Assembly (NCBI RefSeq): GCF_007991275.1
Contig: NZ_BJYA01000013.1
Location: 62,001 to 126,000 of the forward strand
Source of the DNA: Alkalibacillus haloalkaliphilus
GTDB lineage: Bacteria > Bacillota > Bacilli > Bacillales > Alkalibacillaceae
Direction of reading: 5' to 3'
DNA: 64,000 nucleotides
Part shown: positions 29,770-37,897 of the stretch, piece by piece
Layout of the letters: each line of letters starts with the position of its first letter
Numbering within the stretch: the first letter of the stretch is position 1
Position numbers and translations under genes: made by a program
Notes under the pieces: generated by a model
The model's input: only the letters and a program-made list of their open reading frames with translations
Told to the model about the DNA's origin: nothing
Database searches by the model: none

Positions 29770-29945
29770 CAATATCCGACCTTCTCCTCCATTCGTTTGA
29801 GCTTTAGCACTGAACGGCATAGGACTTAGTCCAGCTACGTTAAAAACCACCTTAAGTCGATGGTTCTTGTTGACCCATTGGCGTCTTTGGACGTTTTTGG
29901 GCAGTAGCGTATCTCCGAACAGGAGCCTCACCTAACGAGGATTAT
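29770..29945 (-). promoter_or_regulatory. M-box (ykoK leader) Mg2+ riboswitch
   Basis: The minus strand shows the conserved M-box blocks in order: CGTTAGGTGAGGCTCC, GGAGATACGCTACTGCCC, GACGCCAATGGGTCAACA, AAGGTGG, and CCTATGCCGTTCAGTGCTAA, ending near GGAGGAGAAGG. Under high Mg2+ these structures favour the downstream terminator, switching mgtE off. A 60-codon frame inside it is a shadow. Confidence 0.93.
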
Positions 29946-30098
29946 CAAATTTTCCTTTTATAGAATACATGATATGCATTCCCTAGTCAATTGGTGTTTA
30001 AACATTTTTTAATGAATGACCTAATAGACTTTACACTTGTTCTATGCTATCTTTACGGTAATTAACGCTATTGTTTGATTAGATTTGAGGGTTCAAAT

Positions 30099-30491
30099 TT
30101 GAAAACATATTTTATCAATGTCATTGCTGTTGCAATTGGGGGCGCACTTGGAGCAATTCTCCGCTTCAGTGTTGACTTACCACTTTACGATACATATTTT
30201 CCGATTAATACGATTATTGTTAACTTAATCGGAAGTTTAATACTCGGTACTCTTACAGCAATTTATATTATTAAAGATACACGAGAATGGATTAAGGCTG
30301 GTTTAGGTGTAGGCTTTTGTGGTGGGTTTACGACGATGTCTGCTCTTGCTAACGATGCATTTGTGCTCATTGAAAACGGGGATATTCTTTTGTTCACGTT
30401 ATACTTATTCATTTCATTTATTGGCGGTATCGGATTAGCTGTTTTAGGTTATGTTTCGTTAATGAAATGGAAAGCAGGTGATCCGTCATGA
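30099..30491 (+). CDS. crcB1: Fluoride channel FluC/CrcB, first subunit
   Basis: 130 residues from a TTG at 30099, 7 bases after GAGGG; an earlier TTG lacks a site. Four membrane helices. Family motifs: GGALGAILRF, the Asn/Gly stretch NLIGSLILG, and the Na+/F- lining GFCGGFTTMSAL. Bacteria with two adjacent subunits form a heterodimer of opposite topology. The 4-base overlap (ATGA) with the second gene supports one complex. No fluoride riboswitch consensus was seen upstream. Confidence 0.92.
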   Translation: MKTYFINVIAVAIGGALGAILRFSVDLPLYDTYFPINTIIVNLIGSLILGTLTAIYIIKDTREWIKAGLGVGFCGGFTTMSALANDAFVLIENGDILLFTLYLFISFIGGIGLAVLGYVSLMKWKAGDPS

Positions 30492-30868
30492 GTATCACGT
30501 TAGTGGCAATCGGAGGAGCTATTGGAGCCGTCTTGAGATACTTACTAGGCTTATTCATTATGAGTAACCGAAAAAAAGAAGGACTTCCCACTGCTATGTT
30601 AATCGTAAATCTAGTGGGTTCGTTAGGTTTAGGTTTGTTCATCGGTGTTTATAACCCAGGGTCTGAACCGTTACAAAATCCACTATACTTATTATTTAGC
30701 ATTGGTTTTTTCGGTGCTTTTACGACCTTCTCAACATTTAGTGTTGAAGCTATGCAACTGATCCAAAAGCGTCAGTTAAAGCTTTTTTGGACGTACGTAT
30801 TAATGAGTGTTTTAGGTTCTATCATTCTTTTTGGTTTAAGCGTGGCTGTCACAGTACAATTAGCCTAG
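30488..30868 (+). CDS. crcB2: Fluoride channel FluC/CrcB, second subunit
   Basis: 126 residues, four membrane helices. Motifs GGAIGAVLRYLLG, NLVGSLGLG and GFFGAFTTFSTFSVEAM are the canonical FluC set, more canonical than in the first subunit. It exports toxic fluoride down its gradient. Its start overlaps the stop of the first subunit gene. Confidence 0.93.
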   Translation: MSITLVAIGGAIGAVLRYLLGLFIMSNRKKEGLPTAMLIVNLVGSLGLGLFIGVYNPGSEPLQNPLYLLFSIGFFGAFTTFSTFSVEAMQLIQKRQLKLFWTYVLMSVLGSIILFGLSVAVTVQLA

Positions 30869-30877
30869 TTAATATAC

Positions 30878-30916
30878 AAAACCCGAATGAAATCACTTTT
30901 GACTTCGTTCGGGTTT
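30878..30916 (+). terminator. Terminator after the fluC pair
   Basis: AAACCCGAATGAA paired with TTCGTTCGGGTTT, followed by ATCTTTTT. A near-identical hairpin follows the gene at 34383. Confidence 0.85.
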
Positions 30917-30929
30917 ATCTTTTTAGCTC

Positions 30930-31048
30930 CGCTCCATCAAAATGCTCCGCTTTCCGTGGGCGGCTGTTGAGCCCCCTCGTGCTACGCACTGCGGGGTCTC
31001 ACCCTGGCCTTTGCTCCCACAGGAGTCTACGCATTTTGATTCCGCTAA
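30930..31048. repeat. Structured intergenic repeat, copy A (105-bp core with TIRs)
   Basis: The core 30936-31040 is bounded by a perfect 10-bp inverted repeat (ATCAAAATGC / GCATTTTGAT). Inside, GCCCCCTCGTGC and GCACTGCGGGGTC can form a hairpin, and CCGTGGG pairs with CCCACAGG. Copy B at 34821-34925 has the same length and differs at 5 positions. A non-coding, MITE- or REP-like element; such GC-rich repeats are common in Bacillaceae. Confidence 0.88.
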
Positions 31049-31133
31049 GAGATTGCTTAACTAAGCTGAAATGCCAATTACTGTGTTTCCACCACACTCC
31101 AACCCTTTTGTCTTATCTTTTTTTGGATTAGAT

Positions 31134-31442
31134 TTACTTTTCGTTTTTCTTTTCTTCATGAACTCGGTCTAATACTAATTCATACGCATCGTTACCGTAA
31201 TTCAGGCAACGTTTTACGCGGGAGATTGTTGCAGTTGATGCACTCGTCTCCTCTTCAATCTTTTGATACGTATGCCCTTCACGAAGCATGCGAGCAACAT
31301 CTAAACGTTGAGCTAATGCTTGTACTTCATTCACAGTAGCTACATCATCAAAAAATCGATAACACTCTTCTACATCTTTTAACTGCAAAATAGCTTCAAA
31401 TAATTGGTCTAGCTCTCTACCTCTTAATTTATCAATTTGCAT
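31134..31442 (-). CDS. yerC: YerC/YecD family TrpR-like DNA-binding protein
   Basis: 102 residues. A TrpR-superfamily helix-turn-helix: ATVNEVQALAQRLDVARML followed by the recognition region GHTYQKIEEETSASTATISR. Homologues are small predicted regulators of unknown targets. The family is usually found near yerB and the pcr genes, as here. Last gene of yerA-yerB-yerC (16-base gap to yerB). Confidence 0.92.
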   Translation of the reverse strand: MQIDKLRGRELDQLFEAILQLKDVEECYRFFDDVATVNEVQALAQRLDVARMLREGHTYQKIEEETSASTATISRVKRCLNYGNDAYELVLDRVHEEKKNEK

Positions 31443-31458
31443 TGCGATTACCTCCTCA

Positions 31459-32517
31459 TTACTCGTATGTAACTGCTTCTAACAACCCAGGTGATGTCGG
31501 AATAACATTAACCCACGTCTGACCTGGTACAAGTTCAACTTCTTCCCCATCTATTGTTGGTACCATAATGTCATTAACAGTTTGCCACTCAATTTCCTTA
31601 ATAGTACCTTGTTGCAGCAAGTAACCATTACCTCCTGATTCAATGTCGATATCTCTTCTTCCAACATCATCGATGACACGGTGGTCTGTTTCATAAATTA
31701 ACACATTATCCAAAACAACAGGCTCATTTGTATCTAAATCTACAGACTGTTCGCCATCACTATACCTTAAGTACCCATCTTCAGACTCATCAAATTGATA
31801 AGACACCCGAGTATTACTTGCATAGCTGATTTCCACTTGTTCAGCCGTTTCTCCATCAATTTCTTCTACATCAGATAATGACATGAAATTTAATGAATCA
31901 TGCTCTTGCTCAACATTAATATTATTACGTGTTGCCACATCATAGGCATTCTCTAGCATAACATAAGAATCGTGTGGCGCGCTTCTATGATTTGCACGTT
32001 TGAATAAAAACTGATCATTATCATAATAAGCACCATTCAAATTCGTGACCCAACCAGCTCTTAAATCTTCTTCAATAAAATCGGCCGCCCCATGATATAC
32101 ATAAATGGCACCATGGTTTTTCGCCGTTTCTATATAATATGAGCGGGCACTTCTTACAGGGCCGACTTCTTCAGGAATATTACTATGATATAAGGCCAAC
32201 AACCTTGTTATATCGCCTTCAGCTAAAAATTCATAAACGATATCAGCATGAACTAATCCTGTTTGAGGTCTTGCCGCAGGATGATTATTTACTTGTACAG
32301 CTAAAGTTCTCCTGTCAAACTCCTGATCAGCTTCCTCACCCGTTAGTGGGAACGTAAATTCAGGATCCACATATTCTTCTTCCTCTTCAACTTCTTCTTG
32401 TTCTTCGGTGTCATTTTCTTCAGGTGTTTCTTCTTGTTCTAAACTTTCGTCTTCCCCGTTACATGCTACTAACACTAGTAAAAGTGCTATAGCGAGCACT
32501 AATAACCTTTTGTTCAT
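31459..32517 (-). CDS. yerB: YerB-like DUF3048 lipoprotein
   Basis: 352 residues from the ATG at 32515-32517. Signal peptide with lipobox LLVLVAC, then a strongly acidic linker rich in Glu (residues ~25-50), then the DUF3048 domain: FPLTGEEADQEFDRRTLAVQ, AIYVYHGAADFIEEDLRAG and a C-terminal FKRANHRSAPHDSYVM region. Attached to the outer face of the membrane. Function unknown. The acidic linker fits a halotolerant host. Between yerA and yerC. Confidence 0.92.
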   Translation of the reverse strand: MNKRLLVLAIALLLVLVACNGEDESLEQEETPEENDTEEQEEVEEEEEYVDPEFTFPLTGEEADQEFDRRTLAVQVNNHPAARPQTGLVHADIVYEFLAEGDITRLLALYHSNIPEEVGPVRSARSYYIETAKNHGAIYVYHGAADFIEEDLRAGWVTNLNGAYYDNDQFLFKRANHRSAPHDSYVMLENAYDVATRNNINVEQEHDSLNFMSLSDVEEIDGETAEQVEISYASNTRVSYQFDESEDGYLRYSDGEQSVDLDTNEPVVLDNVLIYETDHRVIDDVGRRDIDIESGGNGYLLQQGTIKEIEWQTVNDIMVPTIDGEEVELVPGQTWVNVIPTSPGLLEAVTYE

Positions 32518-32551
32518 CCTCAACACCCTTTATTGTTTATATACTAACATT

Positions 32552-34300
32552 TTAACGCATAACAGAAGGAAAAAGTATCTCTTTTTTCTTAACATCCATA
32601 AGTCCTTTTGGTGTTATGCGAATATATGGCAAATGAGTCGATGACAAAAACAACAATGTATAAATAGGATCACTATATTGATATCCATTTGCAATAAGCA
32701 ACTGTTTTAACTCTTTCTCCTTAACCATAAGTTCATCCATTTGTAAGTCCGTCATGACACCTTGTAGTGGTAGAGGAAGTTCAAAAATAACTTCACCATC
32801 TTTCACAACGACAATTGCACCACCTAACTCTTTCATGCGTTCAAAAGCCATACTCATATCACGCTTATCTTTACCAACTAACACGATATCTCCTGTATTT
32901 GAATAAGAGCTTACTAAACCACCAATTTCAGTTGTAAACCCTTTTAAAAAGGAAGAAATTCGCCAATTACCTTCACGGTCTACTAGCATGACATAAGCAA
33001 TATCGTGTGTCGTTGGAAGCTTTTGTGTTTGTGATTCTGACTTAACTGGATACGGCTTCATAATGACATCATTTAACATATCCATACCTAATGGAGAGGA
33101 GAACAATAAATCATCTGCCCTTAATTCCCAGTCTATACTTAAATTACCTAACCCATAGTTTTCCCATTTAATATCAGGATTGCGGTTTTTAAAAGCATAA
33201 CCTTCAAAATTAATCCACTCACCTTTAGCCAACACTTTGACTGGTGTTGGTTGATTTTTTTCTTCTAGGAAGTTAATATGCGCAACACGTCCAGGCGCAA
33301 TGCTTCCTAACCGATCACCTAATGAAAAATAATGAGCGGCATTAATCGTTGCCATCGCATACGCTTCTTCTAATGGAACACCTGTCTCTAATGCAATTTC
33401 AATACAACGATCAATGACACCTTGTTCATAGAAAGAAGGTGTGGAACCATCTGTTGTAAAAAATAAATAATTATAAAAGTCACCTTCATATTCCTTTAAC
33501 TCTTCAAGCATTTTAGGTAAATCAGGTCGAATAGATGAATAACGTAAGCCAGCATAATAGCCAAGCTTCACACGGCTATAAACTTCTTTAGCAGAAATGG
33601 ACTCATGATCACCATCAGTACCAAGCAATTTCATTTTCGTCAGCGTCTTCTCAGATGCCCCAGGAAAATGCCCTTCAACGACTTTCCTCATTCGTTTTGC
33701 CTCTTGCATCCAATACAAGCCACGATCGTCCTCAGTTAAAATCTCTGGCCAATTAGTCAGCTCTCCACCTTGAATGACCGCTTCATGTTCTAACCATTCA
33801 ACAACGGCATCATCGTCTAAAAAGCCCTCTTCATCACGCAGTTCAGATTGCGAATCAAAGCGAGCCCACCAAAACATGGATACCGGCAAGTTTTGCATAT
33901 CATCCAATAAAGAAAACGCTTTCTTTTTGTTCAATAATAATAACAACATTAAGTTGTCATTGACTAATGTTGTTGTCCCTCTTTTTGATGCATATTCAGC
34001 TAGTGAGTGGGGATTATATAACTGAAATGGATGAGCATGTGCTTCAATATATCCAGGAACTAAATATTGACCTGAACAGTCTACAACTTCTGTTTGTTTT
34101 GAGATTTGATCTGGAAGCTGGTCTCCAACGTAAACAATACGGTCTTCATAAATCCAAATGTGGCCTGATAACCACTTCTTTAAGTACACGTTTAAGTAAG
34201 TGGCATTTTTTAAGATGATTGTTGGTGCCACTTCACCATCAACGACGGCAGTATGTTCTCGAAGTTGTTTATTTCGCCATCTATACAAATGTTCTTTCAT
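32552..34300 (-). CDS. yerA: YerA-like adenine deaminase-family amidohydrolase
   Basis: 582 residues. The metal motif HxH is in YIEAHAHPFQLYNPHSL; further features are EGHFPGASEKTLTKMK and TTDGSTPSFYEQGVIDRCIE. The layout (small beta domain, TIM barrel, long C-terminal domain) matches AdeC-like proteins, but B. subtilis YerA is not a proven adenine deaminase, so the substrate remains open. First gene of yerA-yerB-yerC. Confidence 0.88.
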   Translation of the reverse strand: MKEHLYRWRNKQLREHTAVVDGEVAPTIILKNATYLNVYLKKWLSGHIWIYEDRIVYVGDQLPDQISKQTEVVDCSGQYLVPGYIEAHAHPFQLYNPHSLAEYASKRGTTTLVNDNLMLLLLLNKKKAFSLLDDMQNLPVSMFWWARFDSQSELRDEEGFLDDDAVVEWLEHEAVIQGGELTNWPEILTEDDRGLYWMQEAKRMRKVVEGHFPGASEKTLTKMKLLGTDGDHESISAKEVYSRVKLGYYAGLRYSSIRPDLPKMLEELKEYEGDFYNYLFFTTDGSTPSFYEQGVIDRCIEIALETGVPLEEAYAMATINAAHYFSLGDRLGSIAPGRVAHINFLEEKNQPTPVKVLAKGEWINFEGYAFKNRNPDIKWENYGLGNLSIDWELRADDLLFSSPLGMDMLNDVIMKPYPVKSESQTQKLPTTHDIAYVMLVDREGNWRISSFLKGFTTEIGGLVSSYSNTGDIVLVGKDKRDMSMAFERMKELGGAIVVVKDGEVIFELPLPLQGVMTDLQMDELMVKEKELKQLLIANGYQYSDPIYTLLFLSSTHLPYIRITPKGLMDVKKKEILFPSVMR

Positions 34301-34382
34301 GATCTCATGCCTCCATTTATAAACGAACTATATCCACTTATGTAAAATTTTAATACATTAAATCTCTGAAGGGAAGGGTAAA

Positions 34383-34754
34383 ATGGGAAAACAAAACATT
34401 GGTACAATAAACGCCATGGTTAGAATTACTTTCGGTTTATTTTTTATCACTTATGGGGCTGTAAGAGTTACTAAACGCCCTTGGAGCCAAAGATACTGGT
34501 TAATTATTTTAGTATCGGCTATGAAGGTTGCTGAAGGAATAGTAAAGTACTGCCCTGTGACTGACATGGTTAAGCAACAAGTGGAAACTAAATTTCCTTT
34601 TAGTTTAATGACAAGTTCAAATTCAAAATCGGATTCAAGTTCTAATGAAAGTTCGAATGCTAGTAGTCATTCAGAAAACGATCATTCAAGTAATTCAACA
34701 ACAGATAAGGCTGAAGCTATTGAAAAAGCTGCTGAAAATATTAACCCGTCTTAA
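34383..34754 (+). CDS. DUF2892 (YgaP-type) membrane protein with Ser/Asn-rich tail
   Basis: 123 residues. Two membrane segments (NAMVRITFGLFFITYGAVRV and YWLIILVSAMKVAEGIV) followed by KYCPVTDMV, the usual end of the DUF2892/YgaP membrane domain. A tail of about 45 residues rich in Ser, Asn and acidic residues follows and is likely disordered. GGGAAGGG precedes the ATG. Function unknown. Confidence 0.8.
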   Translation: MGKQNIGTINAMVRITFGLFFITYGAVRVTKRPWSQRYWLIILVSAMKVAEGIVKYCPVTDMVKQQVETKFPFSLMTSSNSKSDSSSNESSNASSHSENDHSSNSTTDKAEAIEKAAENINPS

Positions 34755-34760
34755 ATAATC

Positions 34761-34801
34761 AAAACCCGAACGAAATTATATTTTTAATTCGTTCGGGTTT
34801 T
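34761..34801 (+). terminator. Terminator after the DUF2892 gene
   Basis: AAAACCCGAACGAA paired with TTCGTTCGGGTTTT; nearly the same hairpin as at 30878-30916. Confidence 0.85.
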
Positions 34802-34814
34802 GCTTTCTAACCAT

Positions 34815-34933
34815 CGCTCCATCAAAATGCTTCGCTTTCCGTGGGCGGCTAATGAGCCTCCTCGTGCTACGCACTGCGGGGTCTCATCCTGGCCTTTGCT
34901 CCCACAGGAGTCTACGCATTTTGATTCCGCTAA
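34815..34933. repeat. Structured intergenic repeat, copy B
   Basis: Core 34821-34925 with the same terminal ATCAAAATGC / GCATTTTGAT and about 95% identity to copy A. It also lies about 20 bases after the same kind of terminator. Confidence 0.88.
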
Positions 34934-35006
34934 GTAACTGCTCAATTAAGGTTTAATCTTCATATTCTCACCATACTTAAACCCTTTTGCCTCAAACTTT
35001 ATATGC

Positions 35007-35192
35007 TTAATCTTTTTTTACCGCTTCAAAGACTATGTCTTGTTGAATTGGTTCAGGATCTTCATTTTCACCTTGTTCTTGGAAAACTGGTTTTTCTATT
35101 CTTTTAATAGGTGTAAAACCGTCTTCTTTCATTTGATCTAAACAGGCATCGATTGATTTAAACTCACTCACTCTGTATTTTTTCTTCTTCAC
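35007..35192 (-). CDS. yebG: NETI motif-containing protein (YebG-like)
   Basis: 61 residues, GTG start overlapping the end of yebE by 29 bases. The sequence [20 protein letters not shown] and [15 protein letters not shown] follows the short NETI family found next to yebE in Bacillus; here the acidic tail replaces part of the motif. Function unknown. Confidence 0.8.
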   Translation of the reverse strand: MKKKKYRVSEFKSIDACLDQMKEDGFTPIKRIEKPVFQEQGENEDPEPIQQDIVFEAVKKD

Positions 35193-35730
35193 GCTTTAAT
35201 CGACTCCCTCTTACTTTCTTAACCCAGAACCCGCCGTGAATTTGCCTCGGTTCATATGCGACGATAAATGCTTTAGGGTCTATATCTTTAATCACTTCAT
35301 ACAACATAAGCTCATATTTTCTTGGAGTTAAAACTTGTATCGCTAATCGGTCACCTTCCATACCGTAAGCATACCAACTCGTTACACCGTAACCTTTTTC
35401 ACGAAGCGTTTCTGTAAATGGAATACTTGGGTCTGATGAAATTACATTAACTGTAATGTAACCAACGGCAAGCTTTTCTTCTACTTTCATACCGCTAATA
35501 ACACCTAAACCGAAACCTAATGCGTATGCAACTAAATTTTGGACGTTTTCTAAGTTATCTAATACGAGGCCTAAACCTAACGTATAAGCAGTTATTTCGA
35601 AAACACCGACTGATGCTGCTATGTATTTTTGACCTTTTAGCGTAAAAATCATACGTACTGTCAGCAATGATACATAAACAATGTTAACACTAAAAATAAT
35701 CAACAGCATTATTAAACCTGACTCTAACAT
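35164..35730 (-). CDS. yebE: UPF0316/DUF2179 membrane protein YebE
   Basis: 188 residues from the ATG at 35728-35730 behind AGAAGGGGG. Three N-terminal membrane helices ([19 protein letters not shown] and two more to about residue 85), then a cytoplasmic DUF2179 domain with [18 protein letters not shown] and [20 protein letters not shown]. Conserved in Bacilli; function unknown. Co-transcribed with yebG. Confidence 0.9.
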   Translation of the reverse strand: MLESGLIMLLIIFSVNIVYVSLLTVRMIFTLKGQKYIAASVGVFEITAYTLGLGLVLDNLENVQNLVAYALGFGLGVISGMKVEEKLAVGYITVNVISSDPSIPFTETLREKGYGVTSWYAYGMEGDRLAIQVLTPRKYELMLYEVIKDIDPKAFIVAYEPRQIHGGFWVKKVRGSRLKREEEKIQSE

Positions 35731-35820
35731 TTCAAGACCCCCTTCTGTTTGCTGTAGATGAGACAAACACTAACGATATTGAATGTGCATATATTTATAG
35801 GTGAAAGAAGGTGTATAGTT

Positions 35821-36261
35821 ATGAACCCATTTAGTCAATTTAACCATATGCACGATTGGAAAGATCAAATGGAACGGTTTTTCGGCGATTCTTTTTGGGA
35901 CGAATTTGAGAGCACATTAAAACCGAACTTCCCTCCAGTTAATATTCTGCGCAAAGATTACGAAATCCTTTGCGTTTTCAATATTCCCGGAATTGATCAT
36001 CTTAAACGAATTGATTGTCAGGTTAAAGATTATTCTCTTCTAATAAAAGGACAGATTAACATAAATGTCAAAGGATATGAAATGGTTCAGGAAGAATTAA
36101 TACAAGGGAGCTTTGAACGTGTCATTGAGCTCCCTTGCAAGGTTAGGAAAGATAAGATTAGTGCCCGTTATGAACACGGGCTTGTATGGGTGAAGTTATA
36201 TAAAGATGTCCATCAAGATGAGCGCGGACGTTCGATTAACATTCAAAAAGGTAAAAAGTAA
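35821..36261 (+). CDS. Hsp20/alpha-crystallin family protein
   Basis: 146 residues from the ATG at 35821 with AAGGTG upstream. An alpha-crystallin domain from about residue 40 (PPVNILRKDYEILCVFNIPG, then a strand-rich core ending HGLVWVKLY). The usual AxxxNGVL is replaced by ARYEHGLVWV. The N-terminus MNPFSQFNHMHDW is spore-coat/YocM-like. Probably a small chaperone or salt-stress protein. Confidence 0.8.
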   Translation: MNPFSQFNHMHDWKDQMERFFGDSFWDEFESTLKPNFPPVNILRKDYEILCVFNIPGIDHLKRIDCQVKDYSLLIKGQININVKGYEMVQEELIQGSFERVIELPCKVRKDKISARYEHGLVWVKLYKDVHQDERGRSINIQKGKK

Positions 36262-36264
36262 TTT

Positions 36265-37602
36265 TTACTCAGGGATAAAAATAAAGTACAAAATAAATAT
36301 GACAAATAAAACGTACATGACTGGGTGGATTTCTTTTCCTCGTCCTTTTACAATCATCGTAATTGGATAGAAGATGAAACCAACAGCAATTCCTGTAGCA
36401 ATACTATAAGTTAAAGGCATTGCGAGTAATGTAAAGAAAGCAGGAACCGCAATTTCAAACTTATCCCACTCAACATGGCGTAAGTTCGCTGCCATTAAAA
36501 TACCAACGATAATTAAAGCTGGTGCTGTCACTTCTGCTGTTACAACTCCAAGTAAAGGAGAGAAGAAGAGAGCTAATAAGAACAATGCCGCCGTTACAAC
36601 AGAGGCGAAACCTGTTCGTGCACCAGCACTGACACCTGTCGTTGACTCGATATAAGATGTCGTCGTAGAAGTACCTAAAATAGAACCAGCTACCGTTGCA
36701 GATGAATCAGAGAATAAAGCTTTGTTCGCTCTTGGTAGCTTGCCGTCTTTCATAAATCCACCTTGCGTAGCAACGGCTACTAAAGTACCACCTGTATCAA
36801 AGAAGTCTACGAATAAAAATGTCATAATAACAATTAACATTTGAATGGTGAATATTTCACCAAAGTTTTCAAAAGCTGCACCAAACGTAGGCTCTAAACT
36901 TGGTACCGTGCTAACTACATCGCTCGCCCCAGTTGGCGGGTCAATCAAGCCAACAAGCATACCAGCTACAGCAGTCGCGATCATACCATAGAATACACCA
37001 CCTTTAAGACCTAACGTTAGTAAAATAACGGTCGCCACAACACCAAAAATCGCTAATAGTGTGTACGGATTTGTTAAGTCGCCTAAAGCTAAGTAAGTGT
37101 CAGGGTCAGATTCAATAATTCCAACGTTCGTTAAACCTATAAATGCAATAAATAAACCAATACCTGCACCGACTGCAAGCTTTAAATTGTTAGGAATAGC
37201 ATTAATAACTTTTTCTCTAACACCAGTTAAAGTTAGAATCATAAAGATAACACCCGATGCTAAAACACCAGCTAAAGCTGTTTCCCATGGAATTCCCCAC
37301 GTTAATACAACGGTATAAGCAAAGAATGCGTTTAATCCCATACCAGGGGCTAACGCAATTGGGTACTTTGCTACAAGACCCATAATTAACGTACCAACTG
37401 CTGCTGCTAAAGCTGTCGCCACAAAGACCGCTTCAGGATCCATTCTTGTCACACCTGCGGGCAATTCTTCAATATCCAATAAAGCTAAAACAGCTGGGTT
37501 TACGAATAATATATAAGCCATCGCTAGGAATGTCGTAACACCACCCATAATTTCGCGACGGTAATTCGTTCCCAGTTCTTCAAACTGAAAATACTTCTTC
37601 AT
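36265..37602 (-). CDS. pbuG: Hypoxanthine/guanine permease PbuG (NCS2/AzgA family)
   Basis: 445 residues, about 12 membrane helices. AzgA features: EIMGGVTTFLAMAYILFVNP near the start, GMGLNAFFAYTVVLTWG, DFFDTGGTLVAVATQGG and GTSTTTSYIESTTGVSAG. It takes up hypoxanthine and guanine. The guanine riboswitch in its leader supports the substrate. Confidence 0.95.
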   Translation of the reverse strand: MKKYFQFEELGTNYRREIMGGVTTFLAMAYILFVNPAVLALLDIEELPAGVTRMDPEAVFVATALAAAVGTLIMGLVAKYPIALAPGMGLNAFFAYTVVLTWGIPWETALAGVLASGVIFMILTLTGVREKVINAIPNNLKLAVGAGIGLFIAFIGLTNVGIIESDPDTYLALGDLTNPYTLLAIFGVVATVILLTLGLKGGVFYGMIATAVAGMLVGLIDPPTGASDVVSTVPSLEPTFGAAFENFGEIFTIQMLIVIMTFLFVDFFDTGGTLVAVATQGGFMKDGKLPRANKALFSDSSATVAGSILGTSTTTSYIESTTGVSAGARTGFASVVTAALFLLALFFSPLLGVVTAEVTAPALIIVGILMAANLRHVEWDKFEIAVPAFFTLLAMPLTYSIATGIAVGFIFYPITMIVKGRGKEIHPVMYVLFVIFILYFIFIPE

Positions 37603-37631
37603 CGTTTGTCCTCCCCCATTGTTGAAACACT

Positions 37632-37662
37632 AAAAAAACACCCTTGGCCGAAACCAAGAGTG
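37632..37662 (-). terminator. Riboswitch-controlled terminator of pbuG
   Basis: Minus-strand stem CACTCTTGG with CCAAGGGTG, then seven T; shares sequence with the 3' side of the aptamer context. Confidence 0.85.
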
Positions 37663-37762
37663 CTACGAGGACATATTGCAATCAATCGTGTAATGAACTA
37701 CCCGAATTACAGTCTACTAAACCTTCAATCGGTAATCTACTACACTAATCTATTATTGCCGT

Positions 37763-37837
37763 CACTCGTAGTCAGACCATTTACGGTAGTCCGGTAGAAA
37801 CTCTTGGGCCATATCCCCAACATTATACGAAGTGTTT
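37763..37837 (-). promoter_or_regulatory. Purine (guanine-type) riboswitch before pbuG
   Basis: The minus strand has the consensus blocks CACTTCGTATAAT, GATATGG, GTTTCTACCGG, ACCGTAAAT and GACTACGAGTG. The base in GACTAC that sets specificity is C, which predicts guanine/hypoxanthine rather than adenine. Confidence 0.95.
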
Positions 37838-37897
37838 CATATTAATTTTTAAATGATATAGCTTAACTTTACAAACGATTAAACATTTAGTCAATAC

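Noticed and set aside
29749-29931. 60-codon minus-strand frame upstream of mgtE
   Set aside because: It lies wholly inside the M-box and only translates riboswitch sequence; no ribosome site.
29960-30098. Fluoride riboswitch before the fluC pair
   Set aside because: None of its conserved blocks was found on the plus strand in this gap.
30787-31131. 114-codon plus-strand frame after fluC2
   Set aside because: It translates the terminator and repeat copy A; no ribosome site.
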